Shown here: positions 25,579-34,901 of the stretch, piece by piece
How the letters are laid out: every line of letters begins with the position of its first letter
How positions within the stretch are numbered: position 1 is the stretch's first letter
Assembly (NCBI RefSeq): GCF_028548395.1
Contig: NZ_JAQQLA010000003.1
Coordinates: forward strand, 186,001 to 250,000
Direction of reading: 5' to 3'
DNA from: Vogesella indigofera
GTDB lineage: Bacteria; Pseudomonadota; Gammaproteobacteria; Burkholderiales; Chromobacteriaceae
Length of the DNA stretch: 64,000 bases
Translations under genes and position numbers: made by a program
Notes under the pieces: generated by a model
The model's database searches: none
What the model saw: only the letters and a program-made list of their open reading frames with translations
What the model was told of the DNA's origin: nothing

Positions 25579-25614
25579 ACGCCCCCGTACGGCAAGTGCC
25601 GTAACGGGGGCGTT
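25579..25614. terminator. Bidirectional terminator between the cyclase and parvulin genes
   Basis: A 17/18-nt inverted repeat with one bulge (AACGCCCCCG... / ...CGGGGGCGTT) between convergent genes. Confidence 0.85.
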
Positions 25615-25633
25615 CACGTTCGGATGACGGGGC

Positions 25634-26371
25634 TTAGTTCAGGCCCGGCATGGTGTAGCCTTCGATCTTGGCGGCGCTGACCAGCTTGGTCAGGTAGTCG
25701 TGCATCGCCTGACGGCCAGCCATTTCGTTCAGGTACTGCCCCAGGCGATCCTTGATGTCTTCAAAGGCGATCTGGCCACCTTCGTTGCGCTGGTTGACCT
25801 GGATGATGTGGTAGCCGAACTGGGTTTCCACCAGGTTCGGGGTGATCTGGCCGGCGTCGGTACCGAATACCGCCTGTTCGAATTCCGGCACCATCTGGCC
25901 GCGGCCGAATTGGCCGAGATCGCCGCCCTGCTTGCCGGACGGGCAAGTGGAGTGCTCGCGTGCCAGATCGGCAAAGCGCGACGGGTTGGCCTGAACTTCA
26001 GCCAGCACGCCTTCCGCCTTGGCGCGGGCCAGGGTGGCGGACAGCTCGTCGCCGCTACCCAGCGGGAACAGGATGTGGCTGGCCTTGGCGCTGTCGCCTT
26101 GCTTGAATTGCTGCTGGTTGGCTTCGTAGTAGGCGATGCAGGCGGCTTCGTCGGCCGGAACGAATTGCAGTTCCTTGTCGAGCAGGGCGCCAATGGCCTG
26201 GCCTTCGTTGGCGGTATCAAAGCCGCTTTCCTGAGCCTTTTGCAGCAGCAGCTGGTGCAGTACCAGTTGCTGGATCGCGGCGTCGCGCGGGCTAGGGGTA
26301 TCGGCGTGGTTTTCCAGCTCGGCTTGTACCATTGCGTCGGTAATTTCAACGCCGTTAACGATGATGGCCAT
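25634..26371 (-). CDS. Parvulin-type peptidyl-prolyl isomerase
   Basis: A 245-residue protein. Residues about 1-95 form a SurA/NifM-like helical arm, and 95-215 a PpiC/rotamase domain (KASHILFPL, ADLAREHSTCPSGKQGGDLGQFGRGQMVPEFEQAVF, FGYHIIQV). No signal peptide is visible, so it appears cytoplasmic, unlike SurA or PpiD. It would catalyse cis/trans prolyl isomerisation; the client is unknown. Some relatives are maturation factors for specific enzymes. Confidence 0.88.
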   Translation of the reverse strand: MAIIVNGVEITDAMVQAELENHADTPSPRDAAIQQLVLHQLLLQKAQESGFDTANEGQAIGALLDKELQFVPADEAACIAYYEANQQQFKQGDSAKASHILFPLGSGDELSATLARAKAEGVLAEVQANPSRFADLAREHSTCPSGKQGGDLGQFGRGQMVPEFEQAVFGTDAGQITPNLVETQFGYHIIQVNQRNEGGQIAFEDIKDRLGQYLNEMAGRQAMHDYLTKLVSAAKIEGYTMPGLN

Positions 26372-26692
26372 GAGGTGTCCTGTCTGATGGTGGCACCGTG
26401 GTGCCGGTTTTGAAATAAGTGCAATGCAGGTGGGGCTGACGGCAGGAATCTCAATCCCGTGCTGCCGATTTCTCTGCCGCCGCTTGCGGCCAACCTTGTG
26501 CTGGGGATGCGCTGCAAGGCCGGGTGCGGCATTCGGCCGTCGCCAGACGGCGGCCCCGTAAAACTGCGCGCCATCTTAGCACGCGCGGCTCGCCTTTCCT
26601 TGTCGCGTGTCACGCGGATGCGTCTGCAGCTGGCTGGCCTTGCCAGTACCGCTGGCCGCGTTGGCGGCGACAGGGTTTAGCGCGGGTTGGCG
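26372..26692. other. Non-coding stretch between parvulin and HDAC-like genes
   Basis: About 320 bp. It holds one dispersed-repeat copy (26485-26494, extended to CTTG on both sides) and presumably the parvulin promoter. Nothing else recognisable. Confidence 0.45.
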
Positions 26693-27586
26693 CTACTGTT
26701 GCTGGCAGGCCAGTACCGCGCGCACGGTATTGAGGTGGATGGCGACGGTGTCGCTGATCGGCTCCGCGTAGCCGCCAGCCATCACCACCGCCAGCGGCCA
26801 CTGTCGCGCCTCGCACAGCGCCAGCACCTGCGCGTCGCGCGCCTGCAGTCCGGCCATGCTCAGCTGCAGTCGTCCGAGGCGGTCGCCCTGGTACGGGTCG
26901 GCGCCGGCAAGGTAGAACACGATATCCGGCACAAAGTTGGCCGCAAGCTGCGCCAGCGCCGGTGCCAGTGCCGCGAGATAGACCACGTCGCCGCAGTCGT
27001 CGGCAAGGTCGACATCCAGCGTCGACGGGCTGCGGCGAAACGGAAAGTTCCTGGCGCCGTGCAGCGACAGCGTGAACACCGAGGCGTCGCCGGCGAAGAT
27101 GGCGGCGGTGCCGTTGCCCTGGTGCACGTCGAGATCGATCACCGCCGCGCGGCGGATGCGGCCTTCCTGTTGCAGCACGCGGATGGCGACCGCGACATCG
27201 TTGAACACGCAGAAGCCGCTGCCCTGCTGGCAGTTGGCGTGATGGGTGCCGCCGGCCAGATTGATGCCGTGGCCGTGCAGCAGTGCCGAACGTGCCGCGG
27301 CGATGGTGGCGCCGGTGGAGCGGGCGCTACGCTCGACCAGTGCCGCGCTCCACGGCAGGCCGATCTCGCGCATGATCGCCGGGGCGATGCTGCCGTCGAG
27401 CATGGCCTGGATGTAGTCGGTATCGTGGGCCAGGGCCAGCTCCGCTGGCGTCGCCGCCGGTGCGGTCGCCATGTGTGCTGCGGCAATGGCCTCGACCGCG
27501 CTGGCCAGCAGCGCGTACTTCTCAGCCGGGAAACGGTGGCCGGCGGGGAGTGGCAGCGGGAACTGGTCGGTGCGGTAGATCTGCAT
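26693..27586 (-). CDS. Histone deacetylase-family amidohydrolase
   Basis: A 297-residue arginase/deacetylase-fold protein. The zinc and active-site motifs of the HDAC superfamily are present: the His pair in GGTHHA, the Phe-Asn-Asp of CVFNDVAVA, the metal ligands in DLDVHQGNGT, and a later Asp in GADPY. Bacterial members deacetylate small amides, polyamines or lysines. It is shorter than eukaryotic HDACs but complete. Its start overlaps the stop of the DUF1653 gene in a TGATG arrangement. The substrate cannot be told from sequence. Confidence 0.9.
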   Translation of the reverse strand: MQIYRTDQFPLPLPAGHRFPAEKYALLASAVEAIAAAHMATAPAATPAELALAHDTDYIQAMLDGSIAPAIMREIGLPWSAALVERSARSTGATIAAARSALLHGHGINLAGGTHHANCQQGSGFCVFNDVAVAIRVLQQEGRIRRAAVIDLDVHQGNGTAAIFAGDASVFTLSLHGARNFPFRRSPSTLDVDLADDCGDVVYLAALAPALAQLAANFVPDIVFYLAGADPYQGDRLGRLQLSMAGLQARDAQVLALCEARQWPLAVVMAGGYAEPISDTVAIHLNTVRAVLACQQQ

Positions 27587-27807
27587 CAGTCGGCCTTGAG
27601 CAGGGCGAAGCGCGGCACGCTGTGGCCGTCGATGGTGACTATTTCACGGAACATCGCCAGTGGCCGCACCCACAGCTTGCCTTCGCCGTACAGCGGGCGG
27701 TACACCACCAGCTGCTCGCCGCTTTCGGAGTGGGTGGCGACATCGATGACCTGGTACAGCTGGTCCTTATAGTGGCGATAGGTGCCGGGTACGACGGTGG
27801 TGGGCAT
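27586..27807 (-). CDS. DUF1653 small protein
   Basis: A 73-residue protein matching the DUF1653 pattern: GTYRHYKDQLYQVIDVATHSE, then VVYRPLYGEGKLWVRP and MFREIV. This compact beta-rich domain is widespread and of unknown function. It is translationally coupled to the HDAC-like gene, so the two may share a pathway. Confidence 0.87.
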   Translation of the reverse strand: MPTTVVPGTYRHYKDQLYQVIDVATHSESGEQLVVYRPLYGEGKLWVRPLAMFREIVTIDGHSVPRFALLKAD

Positions 27808-27878
27808 GGCGGCTCAGGTGATAAAAGGGTGGTAAAGAGGGGGCAAGGTTGGCCGCAACGGCAGCCGTCGCCGGTGGC

Positions 27879-28199
27879 TTAGTCCGGCAGGTGGCAGCTG
27901 CGCCCCTGCTCCAGGTGTTTGACCGCGCTGACGATCAGGTAGTCCCGGCCATGGCGCGCATCGTACCTGGCAAACAGCGCAAGGTAGGTCGGCCGCTGCG
28001 GATCGAGGCCGGCACCAAGCAGGGTGGGAATCACCGGCTGCGGATTGTCTGTCGCATCGACCAGCAGGTAACGGCTCCTGGCTGCATCGCAGCGGGTCAG
28101 CACCAGTTGCGTGCCGTGGCGGCTGACGGTGCCGATGGATAGCTCGTTGCCCAGCGCCGGCAGGCTGCACAGCAGCAACAGGGTGGCAATACGCAGCAT
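27879..28199 (-). CDS. Small exported protein of unknown function
   Basis: A 106-residue protein with a signal peptide (MLRIATLLLLCSLPALG/NE). The mature part has two cysteines (about residues 37 and 102) that may form a disulfide. I do not recognise the family. It sits 52 bp downstream of dnaE with a palindromic repeat between them. The start at 28199 has AAGGAGC just upstream. Confidence 0.7.
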   Translation of the reverse strand: MLRIATLLLLCSLPALGNELSIGTVSRHGTQLVLTRCDAARSRYLLVDATDNPQPVIPTLLGAGLDPQRPTYLALFARYDARHGRDYLIVSAVKHLEQGRSCHLPD

Positions 28200-28221
28200 G
28201 GCATGCTCCTTGGTGACGGCG

Positions 28222-28241
28222 TGCGGCCAACGTTGGCCGCA
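28222..28241. repeat. Perfect palindrome of the dispersed repeat after dnaE
   Basis: TGCGGCCAACGTTGGCCGCA lies 11 bp past the dnaE stop and before the next minus-strand gene. It could form a short hairpin but has no T-run. Confidence 0.9.
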
Positions 28242-28251
28242 CGCGCCGTGC

Positions 28252-31200
28252 TTACCAGAGAACCTTGACGGTCTGTTCGCCCAGCCAGTCCTGCAGCGTC
28301 AGCAGCAGGCCGTCGTCGAGGCGCACGCCCCATTCCGGCGGCAGCATTAGGTCGCCGCGCGCCTGACCATTGTTGTAGCTGATGCGCACCGGGCAGCCGG
28401 CGTCCTCGCTGCGGTACGGTGTCAGGATGTTGCGCAGGGTGGTGACGTCGTGGCGCTTGTCCATCTGCACTGCCAGGCTGCGCGCGTAGCGGCTGCGTGC
28501 CTCGCCCAGCTCGTAGACGTTGTCGGCGATGATGCGCAGGCCGCCGGAGAACTTGTCTTCGCTGACCTTGCCTTCCACCACCAGCACCACGTCGTCCTTC
28601 AGCCGGGTGCGGTTGGCGTCCACCGCTTCGGCAAACAGGCTGACCTCGATCTTGGCGGTGCCGTCGTCCAGCTGCACGAAGGCCATCTTGCCACGGTTGC
28701 CGACCTTGGTGCGGATGCCGGTGACGAAGCCGGCCAGGAGCTGCGGTTCGCGCTTGGGTGCCAGCCGGTTCAGCGGCGTCTTGATGAAGCCGCGGACCTC
28801 CTTCTCGTAGGCGGTGAACGGATGGCCGGACAGGTAGTAGCCGATGGCGATTTTTTCTTCCGACAGCTGTACCGCCGGCGTCCACGGCTTGCAGTCCACC
28901 ATTTCCACGCCGGGGGCGATGTCGTCGTCGAACATGTCGAACAGGCCGCCCTGATTGGCGTTGGCCGCTTCCTGATCGGCGGCGGTCATCGCCAGGCCGA
29001 CGTTGGCGAACAGACGAGCGCGGTTGGGGTCGATGCTGTCAAAGGCGCCGGCACGGATCAGCGATTCGATCACCCGCTTGTTGACCAGTTTCTTGTCGGT
29101 GCGCTGGCAGAAATCGAACAGGCTGGTAAATGGGCCGCTGTCGTTGCGCACCGCCACGATGTGATCGACGGCCGATTCGCCGGTGCCCTTGACCGCGCCC
29201 AGTGCGTAGCGGATGTGCTTGCGATCGACGGGCACGAAACGGTAGAAGCTGTGGTTGACGTCGGGCGGCAGGAATTTGAGGCCGTTTTTGCCATCGATAC
29301 TGTCGTCGTAAAAAATCTTCAGCTGGTCGGTGTTATCCAGTTCCGACGACATGGTGGCGGCCATGAAGGCGGCGGTATGGTGCGCCTTCAGCCAGGCGGT
29401 CTGATAGGACACCACGGCATAGGCGGCAGTGTGCGACTTGTTGAAGCCGTACTCGGCAAACTTGGCCATCAGGTCGAACAGCATTTCCGCGAGCTTGGGG
29501 TCGTACCCCTTGACCTTGGCGCCCTCGGCGATCTTGCCGCGGTGTTCGGCCATCTCTTCCGGCTTTTTCTTGCCCATCGCGCGGCGCAGCATGTCGGCAC
29601 CACCGAGGGTGTAGCCGCCGATGATCTGCGAGATCTGCATCACCTGTTCCTGGTACACGATCACGCCGTAGGTCGGATCGAGACAGGCCTGCAGGTCGGG
29701 GTGGTAGTAGTCCACCTCCTGCTTGCCGGCCTTGCGCAGGATGAAGTCGTCCACCATGCCGGAGCCGAGCGGGCCGGGGCGGTACAGCGCCAGTACCGCA
29801 ATGATGTCTTCGAAGCGGTCCGGCTTCAGCTTTTCCAGTAGCCGCTTCATGCCGTCCGATTCAAGCTGGAACACGCCGGTGGTATTGGCCTGCTGCAGCA
29901 CCTTGTAGGCGGCCGGATCGGTGAACTCCAGCAGGTTGATGTCGGTGGTGAAGCTGGGGTCCAGCGCCTTGATGTAGCGCACCGCCAGGTCGATGATGGT
30001 CAGGTTGCGCAGGCCGAGGAAGTCGAACTTCACCAGCCCGATCTGCTCCACGTCGTCCTTGTCGTACATCGATACCGGCACGGTGTCGTCGCCGGCCGCC
30101 TGGTACAGCGGGCAGAAGTCGGTCAGCTTGCCCGGCGCGATCAGCACGCCACCGGCGTGCATGCCGATGTTGCGGGTCATGCCTTCCAGCTTTTTCGCCA
30201 GTTCCCACAGCTCGCGCAGTTCTTCCTCGTTCTCCAGCCGCTGCTTCAGCACCGGCTCCATCTCCACCGCGTCGTCCAGCGAGTACTGCTTGCCCGGCGC
30301 CGCCGGGATCAGCTTGGACACGCCGTCGCAGAACATGTAGGGCAGGTCCAGCACGCGGCCAACGTCGCGCACTACCGCCTTGGCCGCCATGGTGCCGAAG
30401 GTGGCGATCTGCGACACGGCCTCGGCGCCGTAGGCCTGGCGCACGTACTCGATCACGCGGTAGCGGTTGTCCTGGCAGAAGTCGATGTCGAAGTCGGGCA
30501 TCGATACCCGTTCCGGGTTGAGGAAGCGCTCGAACAGCAGCGCGTAGGCCAGCGGGTCGATGTCGGTGATGCCGAGGCTGTAGGCGACTAAGCTACCGGC
30601 ACCGGAGCCGCGACCCGGCCCCACCGGGCAGCCGTTGTTCTTGGCCCAGATGATGAAGTCGGCCACGATCAGGAAGTAGCCGGGGAAGCCCATGTCGATG
30701 ATGGTCTTGCACTCGATTTCCAGGCGGGCGTCGTACTCCGGGCGCCGGGTGGCGCGAACCTCCGGATCGGGGAACAGCTTCTCCAGCCGCGTTTCCAGCC
30801 CTTCGCGCGACAGGTGCACCAGATAGTCGTCCAGCGTCATGCCTTCCGGCGTCGGGAAGTCCGGCAGGTAGTTCTTGCCCAGCTGCACGCTGATATTGCA
30901 GCGTCGGGCGATTTCGACGCTGTTTGCCAGCGCCTCCGGAATGTCGGCAAAGCGTGCCTGCATCTCGTCGCCGGACAGGAAGTACTGGCACTCGGCAAAG
31001 CTCTTCGGCCGCCGCTTGTCGGACAGGGTGTAACCCTCGGCGATGCACACCCGCGCCTCGTGCGCCTTGAAGTCGTCCGGCTCCATGAACTGGATCGGGT
31101 GGGTGGCCACCACCGGCAGCCCGGTTTCACCGGCCAGCCACAGCGTGGACTGCACGATGTTCTCGATCTGCTGGTTGTCGAGGCGCTGCAATTCAAGGTA

Positions 31201-31701
31201 GAAGCCGCCGGGGAACAGGCGCGCCCAGTACTCGGCGCGGGCGCGGGCCTCGTCGGGGTTGCCGTTGGTGAACGACACGCCGATATCGCCGAGATGGGCG
31301 CCGGACAGGCACAGCAGGTTGCTGTTGTCGCCGTGTTCCAGCCATTCGCGCTTGATCTCGGCGCGGCCGCGGTACTGGTTGCCGGTGTAGGCGGCGGCCA
31401 GCAGCTCGGACAGACGGCCGTAGCCGGCGCGGTTTTTCACCATCAACATCAGGCGGAACGGCTTGTCGCGATCGTCTTCGTTCTCCAGCCAGATGTCGCA
31501 GGACACGATTGGCTTGATGCCCTTGTTGCGGCAGGTCTTGTAAAACTTGACCATGCCGAAGATGTTCATCAGGTCCGACATGCCCAGCGCCGGCATGCCA
31601 TCCTTGACGGCGCGCTTGACGGCGTCATCAAGGCGCACGATGCCGTCGCTGATGGAGAATTCGGAATGGAAGCGGAGGTGGACGAAGCGCGGTGAGTTCA
31701 T
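28252..31701 (-). CDS. dnaE: DNA polymerase III alpha subunit
   Basis: The 1149-residue replicative polymerase of the DnaE1 type. Domain order: PHP (1-270), polymerase palm with the catalytic aspartates in PDFDIDF (about 398-404), fingers, helix-hairpin-helix, and an OB fold (about 985-1070, KVGNRGKMAFVQLDDGTAKIEV). The length is normal for proteobacteria (about 1160). It elongates both strands as part of the holoenzyme with DnaQ and the beta clamp. Monocistronic by appearance; notably it carries no exact copy of the dispersed repeat despite its 3.4-kb length. Confidence 0.97.
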   Translation of the reverse strand: MNSPRFVHLRFHSEFSISDGIVRLDDAVKRAVKDGMPALGMSDLMNIFGMVKFYKTCRNKGIKPIVSCDIWLENEDDRDKPFRLMLMVKNRAGYGRLSELLAAAYTGNQYRGRAEIKREWLEHGDNSNLLCLSGAHLGDIGVSFTNGNPDEARARAEYWARLFPGGFYLELQRLDNQQIENIVQSTLWLAGETGLPVVATHPIQFMEPDDFKAHEARVCIAEGYTLSDKRRPKSFAECQYFLSGDEMQARFADIPEALANSVEIARRCNISVQLGKNYLPDFPTPEGMTLDDYLVHLSREGLETRLEKLFPDPEVRATRRPEYDARLEIECKTIIDMGFPGYFLIVADFIIWAKNNGCPVGPGRGSGAGSLVAYSLGITDIDPLAYALLFERFLNPERVSMPDFDIDFCQDNRYRVIEYVRQAYGAEAVSQIATFGTMAAKAVVRDVGRVLDLPYMFCDGVSKLIPAAPGKQYSLDDAVEMEPVLKQRLENEEELRELWELAKKLEGMTRNIGMHAGGVLIAPGKLTDFCPLYQAAGDDTVPVSMYDKDDVEQIGLVKFDFLGLRNLTIIDLAVRYIKALDPSFTTDINLLEFTDPAAYKVLQQANTTGVFQLESDGMKRLLEKLKPDRFEDIIAVLALYRPGPLGSGMVDDFILRKAGKQEVDYYHPDLQACLDPTYGVIVYQEQVMQISQIIGGYTLGGADMLRRAMGKKKPEEMAEHRGKIAEGAKVKGYDPKLAEMLFDLMAKFAEYGFNKSHTAAYAVVSYQTAWLKAHHTAAFMAATMSSELDNTDQLKIFYDDSIDGKNGLKFLPPDVNHSFYRFVPVDRKHIRYALGAVKGTGESAVDHIVAVRNDSGPFTSLFDFCQRTDKKLVNKRVIESLIRAGAFDSIDPNRARLFANVGLAMTAADQEAANANQGGLFDMFDDDIAPGVEMVDCKPWTPAVQLSEEKIAIGYYLSGHPFTAYEKEVRGFIKTPLNRLAPKREPQLLAGFVTGIRTKVGNRGKMAFVQLDDGTAKIEVSLFAEAVDANRTRLKDDVVLVVEGKVSEDKFSGGLRIIADNVYELGEARSRYARSLAVQMDKRHDVTTLRNILTPYRSEDAGCPVRISYNNGQARGDLMLPPEWGVRLDDGLLLTLQDWLGEQTVKVLW

Positions 31702-31799
31702 CGCGCCATTGTAGCGGGGCAGGGCACGGGCGTCATGCCCTGTTGCCCGTGCATGGCATGCCGTACTGCGTCAGCCGGCGCGGTGCGGTGAGCAGCGAC

Positions 31800-32090
31800 T
31801 CATGGCCGCAGTTGCGGCGGATCGTCGGGGTAGGCTTCGGAGTCCACCCGTGGTGGCTGGAAGCCGTTGATCTGGCGGGCGGATTTTTCCAGCAGCAGTA
31901 CGATGCTGGTGTTGAGCGCGCCAAAGCCCCAGGCGATCAGGAAGAATACCGAGTAGGCGGACAGCTTGTCGGCAAACAGCTGCGCGCCGTGCAGGGTCAG
32001 CTCCTGCGGGTCGAAGATCGAGAAGAACAGGCCGGTGGCGAGCGCGGCAATGATGAAGGATGGCCAGAACAGCAGGATGGCTTGGCGCAT
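31800..32090 (-). CDS. Small two-helix membrane protein
   Basis: A 96-residue protein with two predicted transmembrane helices (about 5-25 and 45-67) joined by a loop containing FDPQEL, and a polar Pro/Asp-rich C-terminal tail. I do not recognise a functional family. It lies alone between dnaE and the TRAP genes. Confidence 0.7.
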   Translation of the reverse strand: MRQAILLFWPSFIIAALATGLFFSIFDPQELTLHGAQLFADKLSAYSVFFLIAWGFGALNTSIVLLLEKSARQINGFQPPRVDSEAYPDDPPQLRP

Positions 32091-32148
32091 GATGGTGGTA
32101 CCCCGGTGGTTGCCTCATTTCAGCCTAGCGGCCGCCACCGCAAAAAGC

Positions 32149-32175
32149 AAAAACCGCGCATGACGCGCGGTTTTT
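32149..32175. terminator. Terminator of the TRAP transporter operon
   Basis: An 11-bp stem (AAAAACCGCGC / GCGCGGTTTTT) with a 5-nt loop just past the dctP stop; the minus-strand transcript ends in a U-run. Confidence 0.88.
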
Positions 32176-32191
32176 GCGGGGGCTGGCAGCC

Positions 32192-33280
32192 TTACTTGAC
32201 GCGGTTGGCGTACATGAAGTTTTCCATCTTGCTTTCGGCAAGGTTGGACCAGCCGTGCTGCAGGGTGCGGAATTTCTTCCACTCGGTATAGATCTTCCGG
32301 AAGTCCGGGTTCTTGGCAGCCTCCTGCTCGTACAGTTCGAACGCCGCCTTTTGGGCTGCCTTCATTACGTCGGCCGGATACTGGTGCAGCTTGGTGCCTT
32401 TTTGCAGCAGGCTGACCAGTGCCACCGGGTTCTTGGCGTCGTACTCGGCCTGCATGCTGAGGTTGGCTTCGGCAGCGGCGGCTTCGAAGGCGGCCTTGTA
32501 CTCGGCCGGCAGCTTGTCCCACTCCTTCTTCGAGACATAGAACGACACGTTCGGACCCGGCTCCCAGAAGCCCGGGTAGTAGTAGTGCTTGGCGACCTTG
32601 TAGAAACCGAGCTTCTCGTCGTCGTAGGGACCGACCCATTCGGTGGCGTCGATGGTGCCTTTTTCCAGTGCCGGGTAGATGTCGCCACCAGCCAGGGTTT
32701 GCGGTACCGCGCCCAGCTTGGCCATGATCTCGCCGCCGAAGCCCGGAATGCGCATCTTCAGGCCCTTGAGATCGGCCAGCGACTTCACTTCGTTGCGGAA
32801 CCAGCCGCCCATCTGGGTGCCGGTGTTACCGCCCGGGAAGTTGACGATGTTGTACTTGGCGAAGAACTCGCGCAGCAGCGGCATGCCGCCACCGTAGTAC
32901 AGCCACGCGTTCTGCTGGCGCGAGGTCAGGCCGAACGGCATGGTGGTGTCGAAGGCGAAGGTCTTGTTCTTGCCGACGTAGTAGTAGCTGCAGGTGTGAC
33001 CACACTCGACGGTGCCGTTCTGCACCGCATCCAGCACCTGGGTGCCGGGCACGATCTCGCCGCCCGGGAAGCTGCGGATCTGGAACTTGCCGCCGGTCAG
33101 CTCGGCCACGCGCTTGGACAGCTGCTCGGCGCCACCGTAGATGGTGCCCAGGCTTTTCGGAAAGCTGGAAGCCAGGCGCCAGCGGATGGTCGGGCCTTCG
33201 GCGGCCAGTACCGGTGCCGATACCCCGGCGCCTACCAGGCCGGCCGCACCGGCTTTCTTCAGAAACGAACGTCTTTCCAC
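32192..33280 (-). CDS. dctP: TRAP transporter substrate-binding protein DctP (TakP-like, Tat signal)
   Basis: A 362-residue periplasmic receptor of a TRAP uptake system. The N-terminus is a twin-arginine signal (ERRSFLKKAG). The mature part has GGAEQLSKRV, the PGFGGEI region with the conserved carboxylate-binding Arg, and EWVGPYDDEKLGF...YYYPGFWEPGP, which is typical of the TakP/keto-acid subgroup. A GTG at 33280 is chosen for its AAGGAG site at 7-nt spacing. It follows dctQ and dctM in the same direction. The ligand is probably an organic acid; this is family inference. Confidence 0.92.
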   Translation of the reverse strand: MERRSFLKKAGAAGLVGAGVSAPVLAAEGPTIRWRLASSFPKSLGTIYGGAEQLSKRVAELTGGKFQIRSFPGGEIVPGTQVLDAVQNGTVECGHTCSYYYVGKNKTFAFDTTMPFGLTSRQQNAWLYYGGGMPLLREFFAKYNIVNFPGGNTGTQMGGWFRNEVKSLADLKGLKMRIPGFGGEIMAKLGAVPQTLAGGDIYPALEKGTIDATEWVGPYDDEKLGFYKVAKHYYYPGFWEPGPNVSFYVSKKEWDKLPAEYKAAFEAAAAEANLSMQAEYDAKNPVALVSLLQKGTKLHQYPADVMKAAQKAAFELYEQEAAKNPDFRKIYTEWKKFRTLQHGWSNLAESKMENFMYANRVK

Positions 33281-33410
33281 CTTGATCTCCTTTGTGTTGT
33301 GCTTGCTGTGTGTCCCGGGCGATGCGTGCCGCCAGAGGATGTTATCGGTATTACGGTTATGCTTTTGCGAGCGAGGCATATTGCCACTGGCATGATGCCC
33401 CGCTTGCCGC

Positions 33411-34901
33411 TTATTGGCCAGTCAGTTCCTTGAGCAGTGCGTCCGACTGCTGGCTGTCGCTCTCGCCGGCGGAGGCTTCGCTGGCCGGGATCTCGATGCC
33501 CTGCGGCAGGTCGCTGCTTGGTGCCGCTTCCATCTGCTGCATGATCGACGCCGCATCGTCGGCGTTGGTCTTCACCTCGGCGTGCAGCGAGCCGGTGACC
33601 AGCCCCGGGAAGGCGATCAGGGCGCCGACCATGATCAGCTGCATCACCACGTAAGGTACCGCTCCCCAGTAGATTTGCGTGCTGCGAACTTCCTTCGGTG
33701 CCACGCTGCGCAGGTAGAACAGCGCGAAGCCGAACGGTGGGTGCATGAACGAGGTCTGCATGTTTACCGCCAGGATCACGCCGAACCAGACCAGATCGAT
33801 GCCGAGGTTCTGCGCCACCGGCGCCAGTAACGGCACCAGGATGAAGGCGATCTCGAAGAAGTCGAGGAAGAAGGCGAGGAAGAACACCATGATGTTGACG
33901 GTGATCAGGAAGCCGGTGGCACCGCCGGGCAGGCTGGTGAGCAGGTGCTCGACCCATTTATCGCCGTCAACGCCGAGGAAGGCGATGCGGAACACGCGGG
34001 CGCCGATCAGGATGAACACCACGAAGGTGGACAGCTTGACGGTGGAATCCATCGCCTGCTTCAGCAGCGAAGTGTCCAGACGGCGGTTCATCATCGCCAG
34101 GATGATGGCGCCGACCGCGCCCATGGCGCCGCCCTCGGTCGGGGTGGCAATGCCGAGGAAGATGGTGCCCAGTACCAGGAAGATCAGCAGCAGCGGCGGA
34201 ATCATCACCAGCACCACGCGCTTGCCCAGTGCCGCGCCGCGCAGGGTGCGGGCCTCCGGTGGCAGCGCCGGTACCCACTGCGGTTTCACCAGTGACACCA
34301 TGAAGATGAACACGGCGTAGAACGCGCACAGCAGCAGGCCGGGCAGCATGGCGCCGGTGTACATGTCACCGACCGAGGTGCCCAGCTGGTCGGCCAGCAC
34401 GATCAGCACCAGCGACGGCGGGATGATCTGCGCCAGCGTGCCGGAGGCGGCGATCACACCGGTGGCGATGCGGGTGTCGTAGCCGTAGCGCAGCATGATC
34501 GGCAGCGAGATCAGCCCCATCGAGATCACCGAGGCGGCCACCACGCCGGTGGTGGCCGCCAGCAGTGCGCCGACGAAGATCACCGCGTAGGCGATGCCGC
34601 CACGCATGGTGCCAAACAGCTGGCCGATGGTGTCCAGCATGTCTTCCGCCAGTCCGGAGCGTTCCAGGATCAACCCCATGAAGGTGAAGAACGGGATCGC
34701 CAGTAGCGTGTCGTTGCGCATGATGTCGTAGACCTGATTGGGCAGGGCCTGCAACAGCTCGGGGCGCAACAGATCGAAGTGGATGCCGATCCAGCTGAAC
34801 AGCAGGCCGACAGCGGACAGGGCAAAGGCAACCGGGTAGCCGATCAGCAGAAAGAAGATCAGCGACACGAACATGATCGGGGCCATCAGATCGAGACTCA
34901 T
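33411..34901 (-). CDS. dctM: TRAP transporter large permease DctM
   Basis: A 496-residue inner-membrane protein with about 12 hydrophobic segments, the Na+-driven translocation subunit. Typical motifs include LLAIPFFTFMG, AATTGVVAASVISMG and ASGTLAQIIPPSLVLIVL. A polar C-terminal tail of about 60 residues (Glu/Ser-rich) extends beyond the usual family end at about 430. It overlaps dctQ by 4 bp (ATGA), so translation is coupled. Confidence 0.94.
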   Translation of the reverse strand: MSLDLMAPIMFVSLIFFLLIGYPVAFALSAVGLLFSWIGIHFDLLRPELLQALPNQVYDIMRNDTLLAIPFFTFMGLILERSGLAEDMLDTIGQLFGTMRGGIAYAVIFVGALLAATTGVVAASVISMGLISLPIMLRYGYDTRIATGVIAASGTLAQIIPPSLVLIVLADQLGTSVGDMYTGAMLPGLLLCAFYAVFIFMVSLVKPQWVPALPPEARTLRGAALGKRVVLVMIPPLLLIFLVLGTIFLGIATPTEGGAMGAVGAIILAMMNRRLDTSLLKQAMDSTVKLSTFVVFILIGARVFRIAFLGVDGDKWVEHLLTSLPGGATGFLITVNIMVFFLAFFLDFFEIAFILVPLLAPVAQNLGIDLVWFGVILAVNMQTSFMHPPFGFALFYLRSVAPKEVRSTQIYWGAVPYVVMQLIMVGALIAFPGLVTGSLHAEVKTNADDAASIMQQMEAAPSSDLPQGIEIPASEASAGESDSQQSDALLKELTGQ

